64,000 nucleotides of DNA from Thermoclostridium caenicola (GTDB taxonomy: Bacteria > Bacillota > Clostridia > DSM-8532): contig NZ_FQZP01000006.1 in NCBI RefSeq assembly GCF_900142095.1, positions 1 through 64,000 of the forward strand, written 5' to 3'. Every line of letters begins with the position of its first letter. Within the stretch, counting starts at the first letter, position 1. The notes under the pieces were generated by a model. It ran no database searches and had not been told where the DNA came from. It saw nothing but the letters and a program-made list of their open reading frames with translations. Positions 8,895 to 17,524 of this stretch are shown piece after piece. The position numbers were made by a program, and so were the translations under genes.

Positions 8895-9845
8895 ATGGAT
8901 GCTTTTCATTTTTCAACTGTGGTTTCCAGGGATCATCTGTATAAGTTCCTGGCCATGAGGTCTTCCCTTCAGGAGCATGCCGGTAACTACAAGCTGTTTG
9001 TGCTCTGTGCCGACAAGGCGGTGTATGATGTCCTTAAGGCCATTCCCTTTCCAAACCTTGTTCTGGTGCAGCTTAATGAGATTGAGGACGATGCGCTCCT
9101 CAAGGCAAAAGCCAACCGCCTGTTCCATGCTTATTGCTGGACGCTGAAGCCGGTGTTCCTGAACTACGTTTTGAATACCTTCCCGGATGCCGGTTACTTT
9201 GCCCATCTGGATGCGGACCTCTTCTTCTACGCGGATCCGGCCGCCATATTCGCGGAAAAGCCCACCGCGTCCCTGTTCCTGACCCATCACAGAAATTCAA
9301 AGGCCTTTGAGGGGTTTTACAACATCACCGGGATCTACAATACCGGGTTTGTGGGGTGCAGGAGGGATGACACGAGCCTTGCGGCCATCGGGGAATGGGC
9401 GCAGAAATGCATTGAGCATTGTCCTATCAAGGAAGAACCCGAGCACAAGCTGTTCGGAGATCAACGCTATGTGGAGGATTGGCCCCAGCGGTATGAAAGG
9501 GTGCATACCGTGGTGTCCATCGGGGCCAATGCGGCCCTGTGGAACATCACCAACTACAAGGTTTCCCGGAAGGGGAAACAGGTCTGCCTGAACGGCGTAC
9601 CGCTGATCTTCTACCATTTTTCAGGCCTGTCCATCATCAGCCGGTATGAGTATAACTTATGCTGGTATTACCACATCGAAGATCAAAAGATTGTCTCGTG
9701 GATCTACCATCCCTACCTGGAAAGGCTTTCAGCCGCCATTGGCGGGGTGCAGGAGCATTTTCCGTGGTTCAAATGGGGATTTTCGAACCCGAAGGAGTTG
9801 CCCCACACGCATCGCTATGTATTGGATGCCGGTGGCGGCGTATAA
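8895..9845 (+). CDS. Glycosyltransferase (paralogue of the gene at 6642)
   Basis: A 316-residue protein with the same blocks as its neighbour at 6642: AYCWTLKP (79-86), LDADLFFY (105-112), a FGDQRYVEDWP segment and YHFSG near the C terminus. The frame is open from 8820, but ATG 8895 aligns exactly with the start of the paralogue and follows an AGGAAAGG site. A 115-base gap separates it from the GT2 gene, longer than the other junctions in the cluster. Two paralogues flanking a GT2 enzyme suggest consecutive additions of related sugars. Confidence 0.72.
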   Translation: MDAFHFSTVVSRDHLYKFLAMRSSLQEHAGNYKLFVLCADKAVYDVLKAIPFPNLVLVQLNEIEDDALLKAKANRLFHAYCWTLKPVFLNYVLNTFPDAGYFAHLDADLFFYADPAAIFAEKPTASLFLTHHRNSKAFEGFYNITGIYNTGFVGCRRDDTSLAAIGEWAQKCIEHCPIKEEPEHKLFGDQRYVEDWPQRYERVHTVVSIGANAALWNITNYKVSRKGKQVCLNGVPLIFYHFSGLSIISRYEYNLCWYYHIEDQKIVSWIYHPYLERLSAAIGGVQEHFPWFKWGFSNPKELPHTHRYVLDAGGGV

Positions 9846-9904
9846 GCGGCTATTGTGAACGCGACAAGCCAATTTCAGCCTTTTCTGCGACCTGTATAGT
9901 ATTC

Positions 9905-10086
9905 AGAGATTGCCACGCTCGTTCCACTCGCTCGCAATGACGCCGGATATGTGCTTGCAGAGGAAGGGAGCCCGTAAAGTGTTAGGCTGAGATTGCTTCG
10001 TCGTTCTGCTCCTCGCAATGACATGAGAAAAGGCCTGCCCGGTAATACTGAATGCTGTCATTGCGAGCTGTGCGAAGCAATCTTTT
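9905..10086. repeat. Dispersed ATTGCGAGG-type intergenic repeat, copy A
   Basis: The gene-free stretch 9846-10201 holds several linked words: GATTGCC...CTCGCAATGACG, AGGAAGGGAGCCCGTAA, TGAGATTGCTTCGTCG followed by CTCCTCGCAATGAC, and TCATTGCGAGC with GCGAAGCAATC. The same words recur at 36200-36400, some in opposite orientation. Short inverted ATTGC/GCAAT pairs could fold into hairpins. No coding potential is evident. Elements built on this word are known in many bacterial genomes. Confidence 0.7.
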
Positions 10087-10201
10087 CATCCCATCCAACC
10101 GTCAACTTCCCACATCCGTGATTGTATGTTATGCTATAAGCGTTGCATACTAAACCAGCAGGCCCGGTTAAGCCCTGCTGGCGGGAAGGCAAGGCGGTTT
10201 C

Positions 10202-10981
10202 ATGAAAGAGAGGATTTACACCATTCCCATAACGGAGGCCTTTGAGCAGGACACCGAATGCCCCCTGTGCGTCTGTGAGAAGAAGCTTGAACAGGATGCG
10301 CTGGAATATGCCCTCGGTCCGTCCCTGATGGAACCCGACAGCCGGATGGAGACCAACCGCATGGGCTTTTGTGCGCACCATTTCACCAAGCTGTACAATT
10401 CACAGAAAAACCGCCTTGGATTGGGGCTGATCATCGAAACCCATCTGGCCGAGCAGGCAGCCGTCATTGGAAAACTCTACCGGCAATACGCGGATGCCAT
10501 CGGGCAGGAAAGCGAAAAAGGCCTGCTGGAGTCGGCCATGGGACGGCTATCGGGGAAGGTTTCGGGTACCGACAGGTTCTCGGAGGAATTGACCAGGTAC
10601 CTGGAAAACCTGGAGAAGTCCTGCGCCATATGCAGCCGGATTGAAAAGAACATGGACAGGTTTGTGGGCACCATCCTCTACCTGTTCTTTAAGGAACCGG
10701 ATTTCAGGCGAAAGTTTGAATCTTCAAAGGGATTCTGCCTAAAGCATATGAAATCGCTGGCGGAGGGAAGCAAAAAAGAGCTGAACGGCGGAAAGCGGGC
10801 CGAGTTTATGAAGACGCTGCTTCCCATCCAGATACAGCACCTGGAACGGATCCACGGGGAGGTCAGGCATTTTACCGAAATGTTTGATTACAGGAACCGG
10901 GAAGGGGACTGGAAAAACTCCCGGGATGCCGTTCCCAGAAGCATTGAAAAGATTTGCGGTCCCTGTGATCTGCAAAGGTAA
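10202..10981 (+). CDS. DUF6062 family protein
   Basis: A 259-residue soluble, largely helical protein. Cysteine pairs at the N terminus (CPLCVCEKK, about 20-28), FCAHH (about 58-62), CAICSRIE (about 141-148) and FCLKHM (about 178-183) form a repeated C-x2-C plus C-x2-H pattern that suggests bound metal, probably zinc. This architecture matches the family named DUF6062, whose function is unknown. It ends 35 bases before mazG and lies just upstream of the conserved sporulation cluster, so it may be co-transcribed with it. Confidence 0.75.
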   Translation: MKERIYTIPITEAFEQDTECPLCVCEKKLEQDALEYALGPSLMEPDSRMETNRMGFCAHHFTKLYNSQKNRLGLGLIIETHLAEQAAVIGKLYRQYADAIGQESEKGLLESAMGRLSGKVSGTDRFSEELTRYLENLEKSCAICSRIEKNMDRFVGTILYLFFKEPDFRRKFESSKGFCLKHMKSLAEGSKKELNGGKRAEFMKTLLPIQIQHLERIHGEVRHFTEMFDYRNREGDWKNSRDAVPRSIEKICGPCDLQR

Positions 10982-11015
10982 CAGGCGCGACGACAGGATA
11001 CAGGAGATGGAGAGC

Positions 11016-11816
11016 ATGAAGAAATACACGTACAAGGATCTTCTGGATATCATGGCAAAACTCAGGAGCCCGGGAGGCTGTCCCTGGGACAGGGAACAGG
11101 ACCATAAAAGCCTAAAACGGTACCTGATCGAAGAAGCCTATGAGGTGCTTGAGGCCATCGATGAGGAGAACCCTGCCAAGCTCTGCGATGAGCTGGGGGA
11201 TCTCCTGCTGCAGGTGGTGTTCCATGCCCAGATCGCCAGGGAGAACGGCCAGTTTGACATGGAAGATGTGGTTCACGGTGTCAGCAGCAAGATGATCAAC
11301 CGACACCGCCATGTGTTCGGGGAGGAAGAGGCCGAAACCCCCGAGGATGTCATCCGGATATGGGAGGAGATCAAGAAGGAGGAAAAGGGCCAGGAAACCC
11401 AGACGAAGGTCTTAAAAGGCGTTCCGGCCAATCTCCCGGCATTGATGCGCAGCTACAAGGTTCAGGAGAAGGCCGCCCAGGTGGGCTTTGACTGGGATAA
11501 GGCGGAGGATGCCTTCAAAAAGCTTGAGGAAGAGGTGCAGGAACTGAAGAAAGCCTGTGAAAGCAAAGACCAGGCGGAGATCGAGGAAGAGATGGGCGAC
11601 TTGCTGTTTGCCGCGGTCAATGTGGCCCGTTTCCATAAGGTACAGCCCGAGCTGGCCCTTTCCGCCACCGTCAACAAGTTTATCAAGAGATTTGAGTATG
11701 TGGAAACAGAAAGCGCAAAGCAGGGAAGACAATTACAGGACATGACCCTGGAAGAAATGGATGCCCTGTGGGAGGAGTGCAAACGGAAGGAACGCGGGGA
11801 TGCGTCTCCCGTTTAA
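11016..11816 (+). CDS. mazG: Nucleoside triphosphate pyrophosphohydrolase MazG
   Basis: A 266-residue all-alpha NTP pyrophosphatase with tandem MazG domains. The first has CPWDREQDH (22-30), EEAYEVLEAI (39-48) and CDELGDLLLQ (57-66), which carry the Mg-binding E-x2-E plus E-x2-D residues. The second has EVQELKKA and EEEMGDLLFAAVN. It hydrolyses non-canonical or stress-related NTPs. ATG 11016 is chosen because AGGAG lies nine bases upstream; the ATG at 11007 is too close to that site. In Bacillus the equivalent (YabN, there fused to a methylase) sits in the same order before yabO-yabP-yabQ-divIC. Confidence 0.92.
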   Translation: MKKYTYKDLLDIMAKLRSPGGCPWDREQDHKSLKRYLIEEAYEVLEAIDEENPAKLCDELGDLLLQVVFHAQIARENGQFDMEDVVHGVSSKMINRHRHVFGEEEAETPEDVIRIWEEIKKEEKGQETQTKVLKGVPANLPALMRSYKVQEKAAQVGFDWDKAEDAFKKLEEEVQELKKACESKDQAEIEEEMGDLLFAAVNVARFHKVQPELALSATVNKFIKRFEYVETESAKQGRQLQDMTLEEMDALWEECKRKERGDASPV

Positions 11817-11837
11817 GCAGGAAAGGAGGCGGTCTGA

Positions 11838-12077
11838 TTGCGGATCGACAAGTTTCTGAAAGTCAGTCGGATCATCAAGCGGAGAACACTGGCCAGCGAG
11901 GCCTGCGACAGGGAAAAGGTCTTCATCAACGGCAGAGTGGCCAAGCCCGGATCCCAGGTCAAGGAGGGGGACATCGTTGAGATCCGGTTCGGTGAACACG
12001 TGACCCGATTCAGGGTGCTTAAAACGACAGAACACGCCAAGAAAGAAGAAAGCGCCGATATGTACGAGCTTCTGTAA
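11838..12077 (+). CDS. rqcP: S4-domain RNA-binding protein RqcP (YabO)
   Basis: A 79-residue protein that is nearly all S4 domain: MRIDKFLKVSRIIKRR, then REKVFINGRVAKPG and EGDIVEIRFG. RqcP helps ribosome-associated quality control by assisting RqcH in adding alanine tails to stalled nascent chains. Start TTG 11838 follows AGGAGGC at good distance. It sits 21 bases after mazG and upstream of yabP, as in Bacillus. Confidence 0.9.
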   Translation: MRIDKFLKVSRIIKRRTLASEACDREKVFINGRVAKPGSQVKEGDIVEIRFGEHVTRFRVLKTTEHAKKEESADMYELL

Positions 12078-12280
12078 TCCATGCAGAAGCTTTTTTAATG
12101 GGAGTCAAATGCCGGCGGGCACATGGAACCGAATGGTACGGCGAAAGATCGGCGGAAGCCCACAGGCCTTGCGGCCGCAACTTTAATCCGGTGGCATATC
12201 CCGAACCGCCCGCGCATAATATCAAACGACGGCATAGCGGAACCCTGGGTTGGCGCAGGCATGGAATCGGAGGTGCTGTT

Positions 12281-12571
12281 ATGGTTGAAGACCGCAAAGC
12301 CTTTGAGCAACGTCAGCAAAACATCATCCTGAAGGACAGGAGACGGCTCATGGTTTCAGGGGTTCGACACGTTGAAAGCTTCAATGAGGAATGCATAGTC
12401 CTCGATACGGAGAACGGGCTGTTGGTGATACGGGGTGCCGGATTGCACATCAACAAGCTCAACGTGGAAACATCCGAACTGGATGTGGAGGGAGACATCT
12501 GTGCCATGGAATACCTGGACGAGGGCGTACCGCAAAGAAAAGGAGGCTTCTTCTCGGGGCTTTTCAGATAG
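12281..12571 (+). CDS. yabP: Sporulation protein YabP
   Basis: A 96-residue protein starting MVEDRKAFEQ. Two short beta-rich repeats (RRLMVSGVRHVESF and GLLVIRGAGLHINKLN) typify the YabP/YqfC family, needed for spore cortex formation in Bacillus. The frame is open from 12098, but ATG 12281 has GGAGGTG six bases before it and matches the family start. The 203 bases between rqcP and this start show no gene. YabQ follows after 16 bases. Confidence 0.88.
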   Translation: MVEDRKAFEQRQQNIILKDRRRLMVSGVRHVESFNEECIVLDTENGLLVIRGAGLHINKLNVETSELDVEGDICAMEYLDEGVPQRKGGFFSGLFR

Positions 12572-12587
12572 AAAGGCGGCACGGTAG

Positions 12588-13064
12588 ATGAGCACAATTG
12601 CGGGTTATGAGCTTACTGTGGTTGGGGGCGCTGCGGCTTGCGGGCTGGTTTTGGCATTTCTGTATGATCTTTTCCGAATCAAAAGGCGATTTGTCAGGAC
12701 ATCGGTTATTTTTATCCATATTGAAGATATCCTGTTCTGGGTGATTGCAGCCATCATCGTTTTTCTGGCCTCCTACATCATCAGCAGCGGCGAGACCAGA
12801 TTTTACTTTTTCTCCGGGCTGTTTCTGGGCGGGTTTCTTTATCTGGCCCTTCTCAGCAAGATCGTGTCCTGGGTTCTGACGGAACTTATCAAAGCGATAC
12901 TGTGGCCATTCAGGCAGATTCTCCGCCTCCTGGCGCCTGTCTTCAGGGTGTTTCTGCGCCATACCAGGAAGGGTCTTGGCAAGTTCCGAAACCAGGTTGC
13001 CGTCAGGGCCTACCGCATCAGGGTTGACATGAGGCGCCTCAGGAACGCCATGACCAAGAAATGA
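12588..13064 (+). CDS. yabQ: Spore cortex biosynthesis protein YabQ
   Basis: A 158-residue membrane protein with about four predicted membrane segments (about 7-25, 42-63, 70-90, 95-118) and a very basic C-terminal tail from about 120. The motif GLVLAFLYDLFRIKRR near the N terminus is characteristic of YabQ, which is required for cortex peptidoglycan formation during sporulation. Co-directional and adjacent to yabP, as in other spore formers. Confidence 0.9.
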   Translation: MSTIAGYELTVVGGAAACGLVLAFLYDLFRIKRRFVRTSVIFIHIEDILFWVIAAIIVFLASYIISSGETRFYFFSGLFLGGFLYLALLSKIVSWVLTELIKAILWPFRQILRLLAPVFRVFLRHTRKGLGKFRNQVAVRAYRIRVDMRRLRNAMTKK

Positions 13065-13072
13065 GGAAACCG

Positions 13073-13100
13073 TTACAATTTCATGACAATATGGTATAAT
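13073..13100 (+). promoter_or_regulatory. Promoter candidate for divIC
   Basis: TTACAA at 13073-13078 and TATAAT at 13095-13100 are 16 bases apart, with TGG before the -10 (extended -10). It lies directly after yabQ and 51 bases before the divIC start, so divIC may be expressed independently of the sporulation genes. Confidence 0.55.
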
Positions 13101-13150
13101 ATCAGTAACAGAAACCCTTATGGGAACGCGTCTACCAAGGATAAAGCCGG

Positions 13151-13447
13151 GTGAACATTGTGGTGAAGAAACGAAAACGGAAAAAGGGATGGTGGGTATT
13201 CCCGCTGTTGTCGGTGGCGTTTGTTTATACAGCCTTTACGGTTTATTCCCAATCCAGGGAGATGACCGCCATCCGGATCGAGATGAAAGAAGTTCAAAAG
13301 CGCATAGAGCGGGAAAAAGCCCTCAAACAGGAGCTTCTCCGGCAGAAGGATGAACTGTCCAGCGAGGAGAGCATTGAAAAGATAGCTCGGGAGAAGCTGG
13401 GCATGGTCAAGGACGGGGAAAGGATTTTCGTGGATATCAACCAGTAG
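13151..13447 (+). CDS. divIC: Septum formation initiator DivIC/FtsB family
   Basis: A 98-residue bitopic membrane protein: a very basic cytoplasmic start (VKKRKRKK), one membrane helix (about 13-30), and an extracellular coiled coil rich in E, K and L (about 35-75), ending with the conserved SIEKIAREKLGMVKDGE. DivIC works with FtsL and DivIB in the divisome. GTG 13151 is taken as start with AAGG ten bases before it; nearby GTG codons at 13160 and 13163 are alternatives. A terminator follows 20 bases after the stop. Confidence 0.88.
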   Translation: MNIVVKKRKRKKGWWVFPLLSVAFVYTAFTVYSQSREMTAIRIEMKEVQKRIEREKALKQELLRQKDELSSEESIEKIAREKLGMVKDGERIFVDINQ

Positions 13448-13468
13448 GCGGAAATCGTTTGGATATAG

Positions 13469-13505
13469 AAAGATTCCATCCGGTAGCCGGAATGGAATCT
13501 TTTTT
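13469..13505 (+). terminator. Intrinsic terminator after divIC
   Basis: Arms AAAGATTCCAT and ATGGAATCTTT flank a short GC-rich loop (CCGGTAGCCGG) and are followed by a T run. It closes the mazG-divIC cluster. The following bases up to 13795 are AT-rich and show no supported gene. Confidence 0.85.
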
Positions 13506-13795
13506 GATGGTGCGCCATATAAGCCAACTAGAACTTTCGCTAAAGATATTTCTTGAGGAGAAAAGCGCGATCTCAAGTCTGGTTTTGCGTTTGTTACATT
13601 AAAATATGCTTTTATTACATTTTGATATAATTTGACATCATAAAATATATAATACATATATCAGAAATATTTCAATTAGTATGGAGATGATGGAAATGAA
13701 TGTTTTTACAGGATGATAGCCGTATAGCCTGTCATATGAATGCTACCAGTAAAGCTGTCTACCGTAATCCAAAAAAAGTAAAAGGGGTTGTACGA

Positions 13796-14564
13796 ATGCG
13801 CTTAAAACGTGTTGTAGCATGGCTTTTATGTGTTCTGATGATTGTATTGGCTATGCCGACGTTTGCATCTGCTACTTCCGCAAACTGCGCGGCTACAGAA
13901 ACAGATGTTTCGGAATTTCAGACAGCATCTGGGCAGCCAGATGACTTTATGTCAGCTGTAAATGATGTTATTGAAGCAAATAAAAAATACCAGGCCGTGA
14001 TTGACAGGGTAAACGCCCGATATGGCACAAAAGTACGATTGGCAACTCCGGAAGAGCTGAAAAAGGTGGGCCTTATACCGGAGAAAATTACTATTTCACC
14101 TGAAGAATTTGAAGCGGAATTAATAAGGGAAATAGAAGCCAGCAAGGCGGCCAATCTTGAAGCCCAGGAAGCAGCATCAAAACTCAAGAGGATAAAGAGC
14201 GATGAAAGCGGAAGTGGTGTTTGCAGTCCCGGGAGAATAACAACACCTATGGCTTCCTATCCATATTATCATTCTAAGCAGGTAAAAGGCGCAAATGTTC
14301 ATCTGGAAGCAAGGGTTTTTGATACCGGAGGATACTGGAAATTCTCTTCCGTTGAGTCTGTTTGGACTACTTCCACGCAGAGTATTCCCTATCCATGGTT
14401 TTTTGCAGAAACATACAATTACGAATTTATTGATTCTCGCAGAACCTGCGCTATTAATATATGGTTTTACTATCGATAAATATGGGAATATTGTCGATTC
14501 GTATGCTTCGCGATATGTGGAGTTTTGGGCTGGCACCAATATGGGTCCGCCTAGTTCAAACTAA
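13796..14564 (+). pseudogene. Frameshifted secreted protein of unknown function
   Basis: ATG 13796 follows AAGGGG and opens a frame with a clear signal peptide (MRLKRVVAWLLCVLMIVLA, then FASATSA). A helical, Lys/Glu-rich middle follows, then a Tyr/Trp-rich beta region ending at a stop in 14477-14479. The frame starting with the codons for INIYGF near 14456 continues to 14564 as YGFTIDKYGNIVDSYASRYV, which reads as a natural ending. A single-base indel near 14455-14465 would join the two into about 255 residues. The base composition is distinctly AT-rich compared with neighbours, suggesting transfer. Either a real frameshift mutation or a sequencing error is possible. Confidence 0.55.
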
Positions 14565-14596
14565 AAGCGTCTGGTATCCTACTATAACGACTAAAC

Positions 14597-14625
14597 AAGG
14601 CTATCTCGAATAATGAGATAGCCTT
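14597..14625. terminator. Hairpin after the frameshifted gene
   Basis: AAGGCTATCTC and GAGATAGCCTT form a perfect 11-bp stem around GAATAAT. The plus-strand T tail is weak, but position just after the open frame fits a terminator. Confidence 0.6.
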
Positions 14626-14631
14626 GTCCAT

Positions 14632-14770
14632 GTGTGCCCAGCATGGGCGCAATCTAACGGGTGAAAGTCCCGAATACGCCCTGGTAGTGGGAAGTGTATA
14701 GCTTAAGACGAGGGTGTCCATTGCGAGGTGGAATCTGAAGGAAGTCGGGTGGCAAACCTCTGGTCTGACG
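14632..14770 (+). mobile_element. 5' remnant of a group II intron
   Basis: The start GTGTGCCCAGCATGGGC and the following GGGTGAAAGTCCC, GTAGTGGGAAGTGTATAGC and CGAGGTGGAATCTGAAGG are hallmarks of the 5' (domain I) part of bacterial group II introns. About 140 bases remain. No reverse transcriptase/maturase frame and no domain V-VI are present before glnS begins on the other strand, so the element is truncated and cannot move on its own. It lies next to the AT-rich frameshifted gene. Confidence 0.75.
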
Positions 14771-14774
14771 TCAG

Positions 14775-16475
14775 TCAGCCATTCCCAGCCTGCTGTTTCG
14801 ATGCGATCTTAGCCCAGGTGTCCTTCAGACCCACGGTCCGGTTGAAGACCAGGTTGCCGGGCTTGCTGTCCTTATTGTCCACGCAGAAATAGCCAATCCT
14901 CAGGAACTGGAACTTTTCCTCGGGCTTCGCATCCTTGAGGCACGGCTCAAGCTTTGCACCCTTGATGACGATCAACGAGTCCGGATTGATGTAATCCTTG
15001 TAGTCGCTGCCGTCCGGAATATCATCCGGGTTTTCCACAGCAAAGAGCTTGTCGTAGAGCCTTACCTCCGCATCGATGGCGTGCTTTGCCGATACCCAAT
15101 GGATGGTTCCTTTCACCTTTCGGCCGTCGGGGGACTCTCCGCCGCGGGAGGCGGGATCATAGACGGCCCGGACCAGGGTAACCTCGCCGTTCTCATCGGT
15201 CTCGTATCCGGTGCATTTGATGAAGTAGGCGTTTTTCAACCTGACTTCGCCGCCGGGTTTCAGCCTGAAATACTTGGGCGGCGGATCGATGGCAAAGTCA
15301 TCGCGCTCGATGTAGATCTCTCTTGAGAAAGGAACCTTCCGGGTTCCCTTTTCAGGCCTTTCAGGATTGTTCTCCACATCGAATTCCTCGACCAGATCTT
15401 CGGGGTAATTCTCAATGACAACCTTGAGCGGCTTTAAGACGGCCATAACCCGATCGGCATTCTTGTTCAGATCCTCACGGACGCAATGCTCCAGAAGTCC
15501 CCAGTCGGCTACGCTGGCGGTCTTGGAAATGCCGTTGAGCTCGATGAAATTGCGGATGGAAGCGGGCGTGAAGCCGCGCCTTCTGAGAGCACGCAGGGTG
15601 GGCATCCTCGGATCGTCCCAACCGTCCACATAGCCCTTTTCCACCAGTTCGCGAAGCTTTCTCTTGCTCATGACGGTATAGTTGATGTTGAGCCTTGCAA
15701 ACTCGTACTGGCGCGGCGGGTTGGGAATTTCCAGCTTTTCGAGGAACCAGTCGTACAGGGGCCGGTGATCCACGTATTCAATGGAGCACAGGGAGTGGGT
15801 GATGCCCTCGATGGCGTCCTGGAGCGGGTGGGCAAAATCATACATGGGGTAGATGCACCATTGGGTTCCCGTGCGGTGATGCGGTTCCTTCTTGATTCGG
15901 TAGATGACAGGATCCCGCATGTTGAGGTTGGGGGAGGCCATATCGATCTTGGCACGCAAGGTTTTTTCCCCGCTTTCAAACTCGCCCTTCCTCATGCGTT
16001 CAAAGAGCTCCAGGTTCTCCTCGATGCTCCTGTTGCGGTATGGGCTTTCCCTGCCGGGCTCGGTGAGGGTGCCGCGATATTCGCGCATCTCCTCTGGTGA
16101 AAGATCGTCAACGTAGGCCAGGCCTTTCTTGATAAGCTGTACGGCGTATTGATAAATCTGCTCGCTGTAGTCGGAGCCGAAATAGACTCTGTCGCCAAAA
16201 TCAAAGCCCATCCAGCGGATATCTTCGATGATGGCGTCCACGTACTCCACGTCTTCCTTTGTGGGGTTGGTGTCGTCAAAGCGCAGATTGCATTTGCCGC
16301 CATACTTCTCGGCCATTCCAAAATCCACGCACATGGCCTTGGTATGACCGATATGCAGATAGCCGTTTGGCTCGGGCGGGAATCGGGTTCGTATTTCCTT
16401 AACTCTGCCGGACTCCAGATCCTTTTCGATGATCTCTTCAATAAAGTTCTTCGATCTGCGTTCCATTTCTTCCAT
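14775..16475 (-). CDS. glnS: Glutaminyl-tRNA synthetase
   Basis: A 566-residue class I aminoacyl-tRNA synthetase. [17 protein letters not shown] carries the HIGH motif at 41-44, and VMSKR at 268-272 is the KMSKS-type loop. The segment [10 protein letters not shown] and the C-terminal anticodon-binding beta barrels match GlnRS rather than GluRS. Many Firmicutes lack GlnRS and make Gln-tRNA by transamidation; some Clostridia have it. Start could be ATG 16475 or ATG 16466. It follows argC-argB on the same strand but is separated from argB by a terminator. Confidence 0.93.
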   Translation of the reverse strand: MEEMERRSKNFIEEIIEKDLESGRVKEIRTRFPPEPNGYLHIGHTKAMCVDFGMAEKYGGKCNLRFDDTNPTKEDVEYVDAIIEDIRWMGFDFGDRVYFGSDYSEQIYQYAVQLIKKGLAYVDDLSPEEMREYRGTLTEPGRESPYRNRSIEENLELFERMRKGEFESGEKTLRAKIDMASPNLNMRDPVIYRIKKEPHHRTGTQWCIYPMYDFAHPLQDAIEGITHSLCSIEYVDHRPLYDWFLEKLEIPNPPRQYEFARLNINYTVMSKRKLRELVEKGYVDGWDDPRMPTLRALRRRGFTPASIRNFIELNGISKTASVADWGLLEHCVREDLNKNADRVMAVLKPLKVVIENYPEDLVEEFDVENNPERPEKGTRKVPFSREIYIERDDFAIDPPPKYFRLKPGGEVRLKNAYFIKCTGYETDENGEVTLVRAVYDPASRGGESPDGRKVKGTIHWVSAKHAIDAEVRLYDKLFAVENPDDIPDGSDYKDYINPDSLIVIKGAKLEPCLKDAKPEEKFQFLRIGYFCVDNKDSKPGNLVFNRTVGLKDTWAKIASKQQAGNG

Positions 16476-16501
16476 ACACTAATCCCTATCCTTCAACTTT
16501 T

Positions 16502-16538
16502 GATAAAAAAGGACGCAATCGTTTGCGCACCTTTTATC
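16502..16538 (-). terminator. Terminator of the argCB unit
   Basis: On the minus strand AAAGG-TGCGCAA pairs with TTGCG-TCCTTT around a four-base loop and is followed by TTTTTTATC. It separates argB from glnS. Confidence 0.75.
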
Positions 16539-16581
16539 ATATGGGTATTATAAGCCAATGCAGGGGGAAAGTAAACATGGG

Positions 16582-17487
16582 TCAGAGCTTCTCTTTTTCA
16601 TAGTAAGGGATCAGCTGTCTGGTGATCATGGTTCCGATACCCTTGTTGGTGAATATCTCAAGCAGGATGCAGTGCGGAATCCTTCCGTCGATGATATGGG
16701 CACGGCCGACGCCGCCTTCCAGGGCGCGTATGCAACCCAGTACCTTGGGGATCATGCCGCCCACAATGGCCTTCTCCTCGATCATCCGATGCACCTCGTC
16801 ACTGGTGATGACGTGGATAACCTTGTCCTCGGCCGACTTGACACCCTCCACATCGGTGAGCAGGATCAGCTTTTCGGCCTTCAGCGCTGCGGCCAGTTCG
16901 GCGGCCACCGTGTCGGCGTTGATATTGTAACTCTGGCCGTTTTTGTCGGTACCGATGGGCGCTACCACCGGGATGTATTCACTGTGGGTCAGGAGCTCCA
17001 GGGCCCTGGTATTGATTTTGGTGATTCTGCCCACAAACCCCAGATCCACCGGTTTTCCGTCCACGATTTCCATGTGCTTCTCGCATTCCAGGAGCATGCC
17101 GTCAATGCCGCACAGGCCGATGGCCTTTCCGCCTTTCTGGTTGATGAGTGAAACGATTTCCTTGTTGGTTTTGCCAACCAGGACCATCTGTGCGACTTCC
17201 ATGGTGCTGCTGTCGGTCTTTCTGAGACCGTTCACGAATTCGGACTCCACGCCGAAGCTTTTCAGCGCTCTGGAAATATCGGGACCGCCCCCATGAACAA
17301 CCACGGGATTGAGCCCGATGTACTTCAGCAATGTGATATCCTCCATGACCGAGTTTTTGAGCTCCTCACTGATCATGGCATTGCCGCCGTACTTGATCAC
17401 CACGGTTTTGCCGGCAAGGGCCTGGATATAGGGAAGGGCCTCGATCAATATCTCCGCTTTTTTGATGATTTCCGTGTAGTCAAACAT
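16582..17487 (-). CDS. argB: Acetylglutamate kinase
   Basis: A 301-residue amino acid kinase that phosphorylates N-acetylglutamate, the second step of arginine synthesis. Visible motifs are [10 protein letters not shown] (29-38), [13 protein letters not shown] (about 60-72), the arginine-contact region, and [12 protein letters not shown] with [10 protein letters not shown]. The N-terminal helix of about 25 residues before the kinase fold is the type found in arginine-feedback-inhibited, hexameric enzymes. It follows argC by 37 bases in one transcription unit. Confidence 0.95.
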   Translation of the reverse strand: MFDYTEIIKKAEILIEALPYIQALAGKTVVIKYGGNAMISEELKNSVMEDITLLKYIGLNPVVVHGGGPDISRALKSFGVESEFVNGLRKTDSSTMEVAQMVLVGKTNKEIVSLINQKGGKAIGLCGIDGMLLECEKHMEIVDGKPVDLGFVGRITKINTRALELLTHSEYIPVVAPIGTDKNGQSYNINADTVAAELAAALKAEKLILLTDVEGVKSAEDKVIHVITSDEVHRMIEEKAIVGGMIPKVLGCIRALEGGVGRAHIIDGRIPHCILLEIFTNKGIGTMITRQLIPYYEKEKL

Positions 17488-17524
17488 AGTTTTACTCTAT
17501 CCTCCAATGCATACCTTAATGAAC

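Noticed and set aside
9846-10201. The short repeats as a CRISPR array
   Set aside because: The repeated words are not evenly spaced, differ in sequence and orientation, and no cas gene is present.
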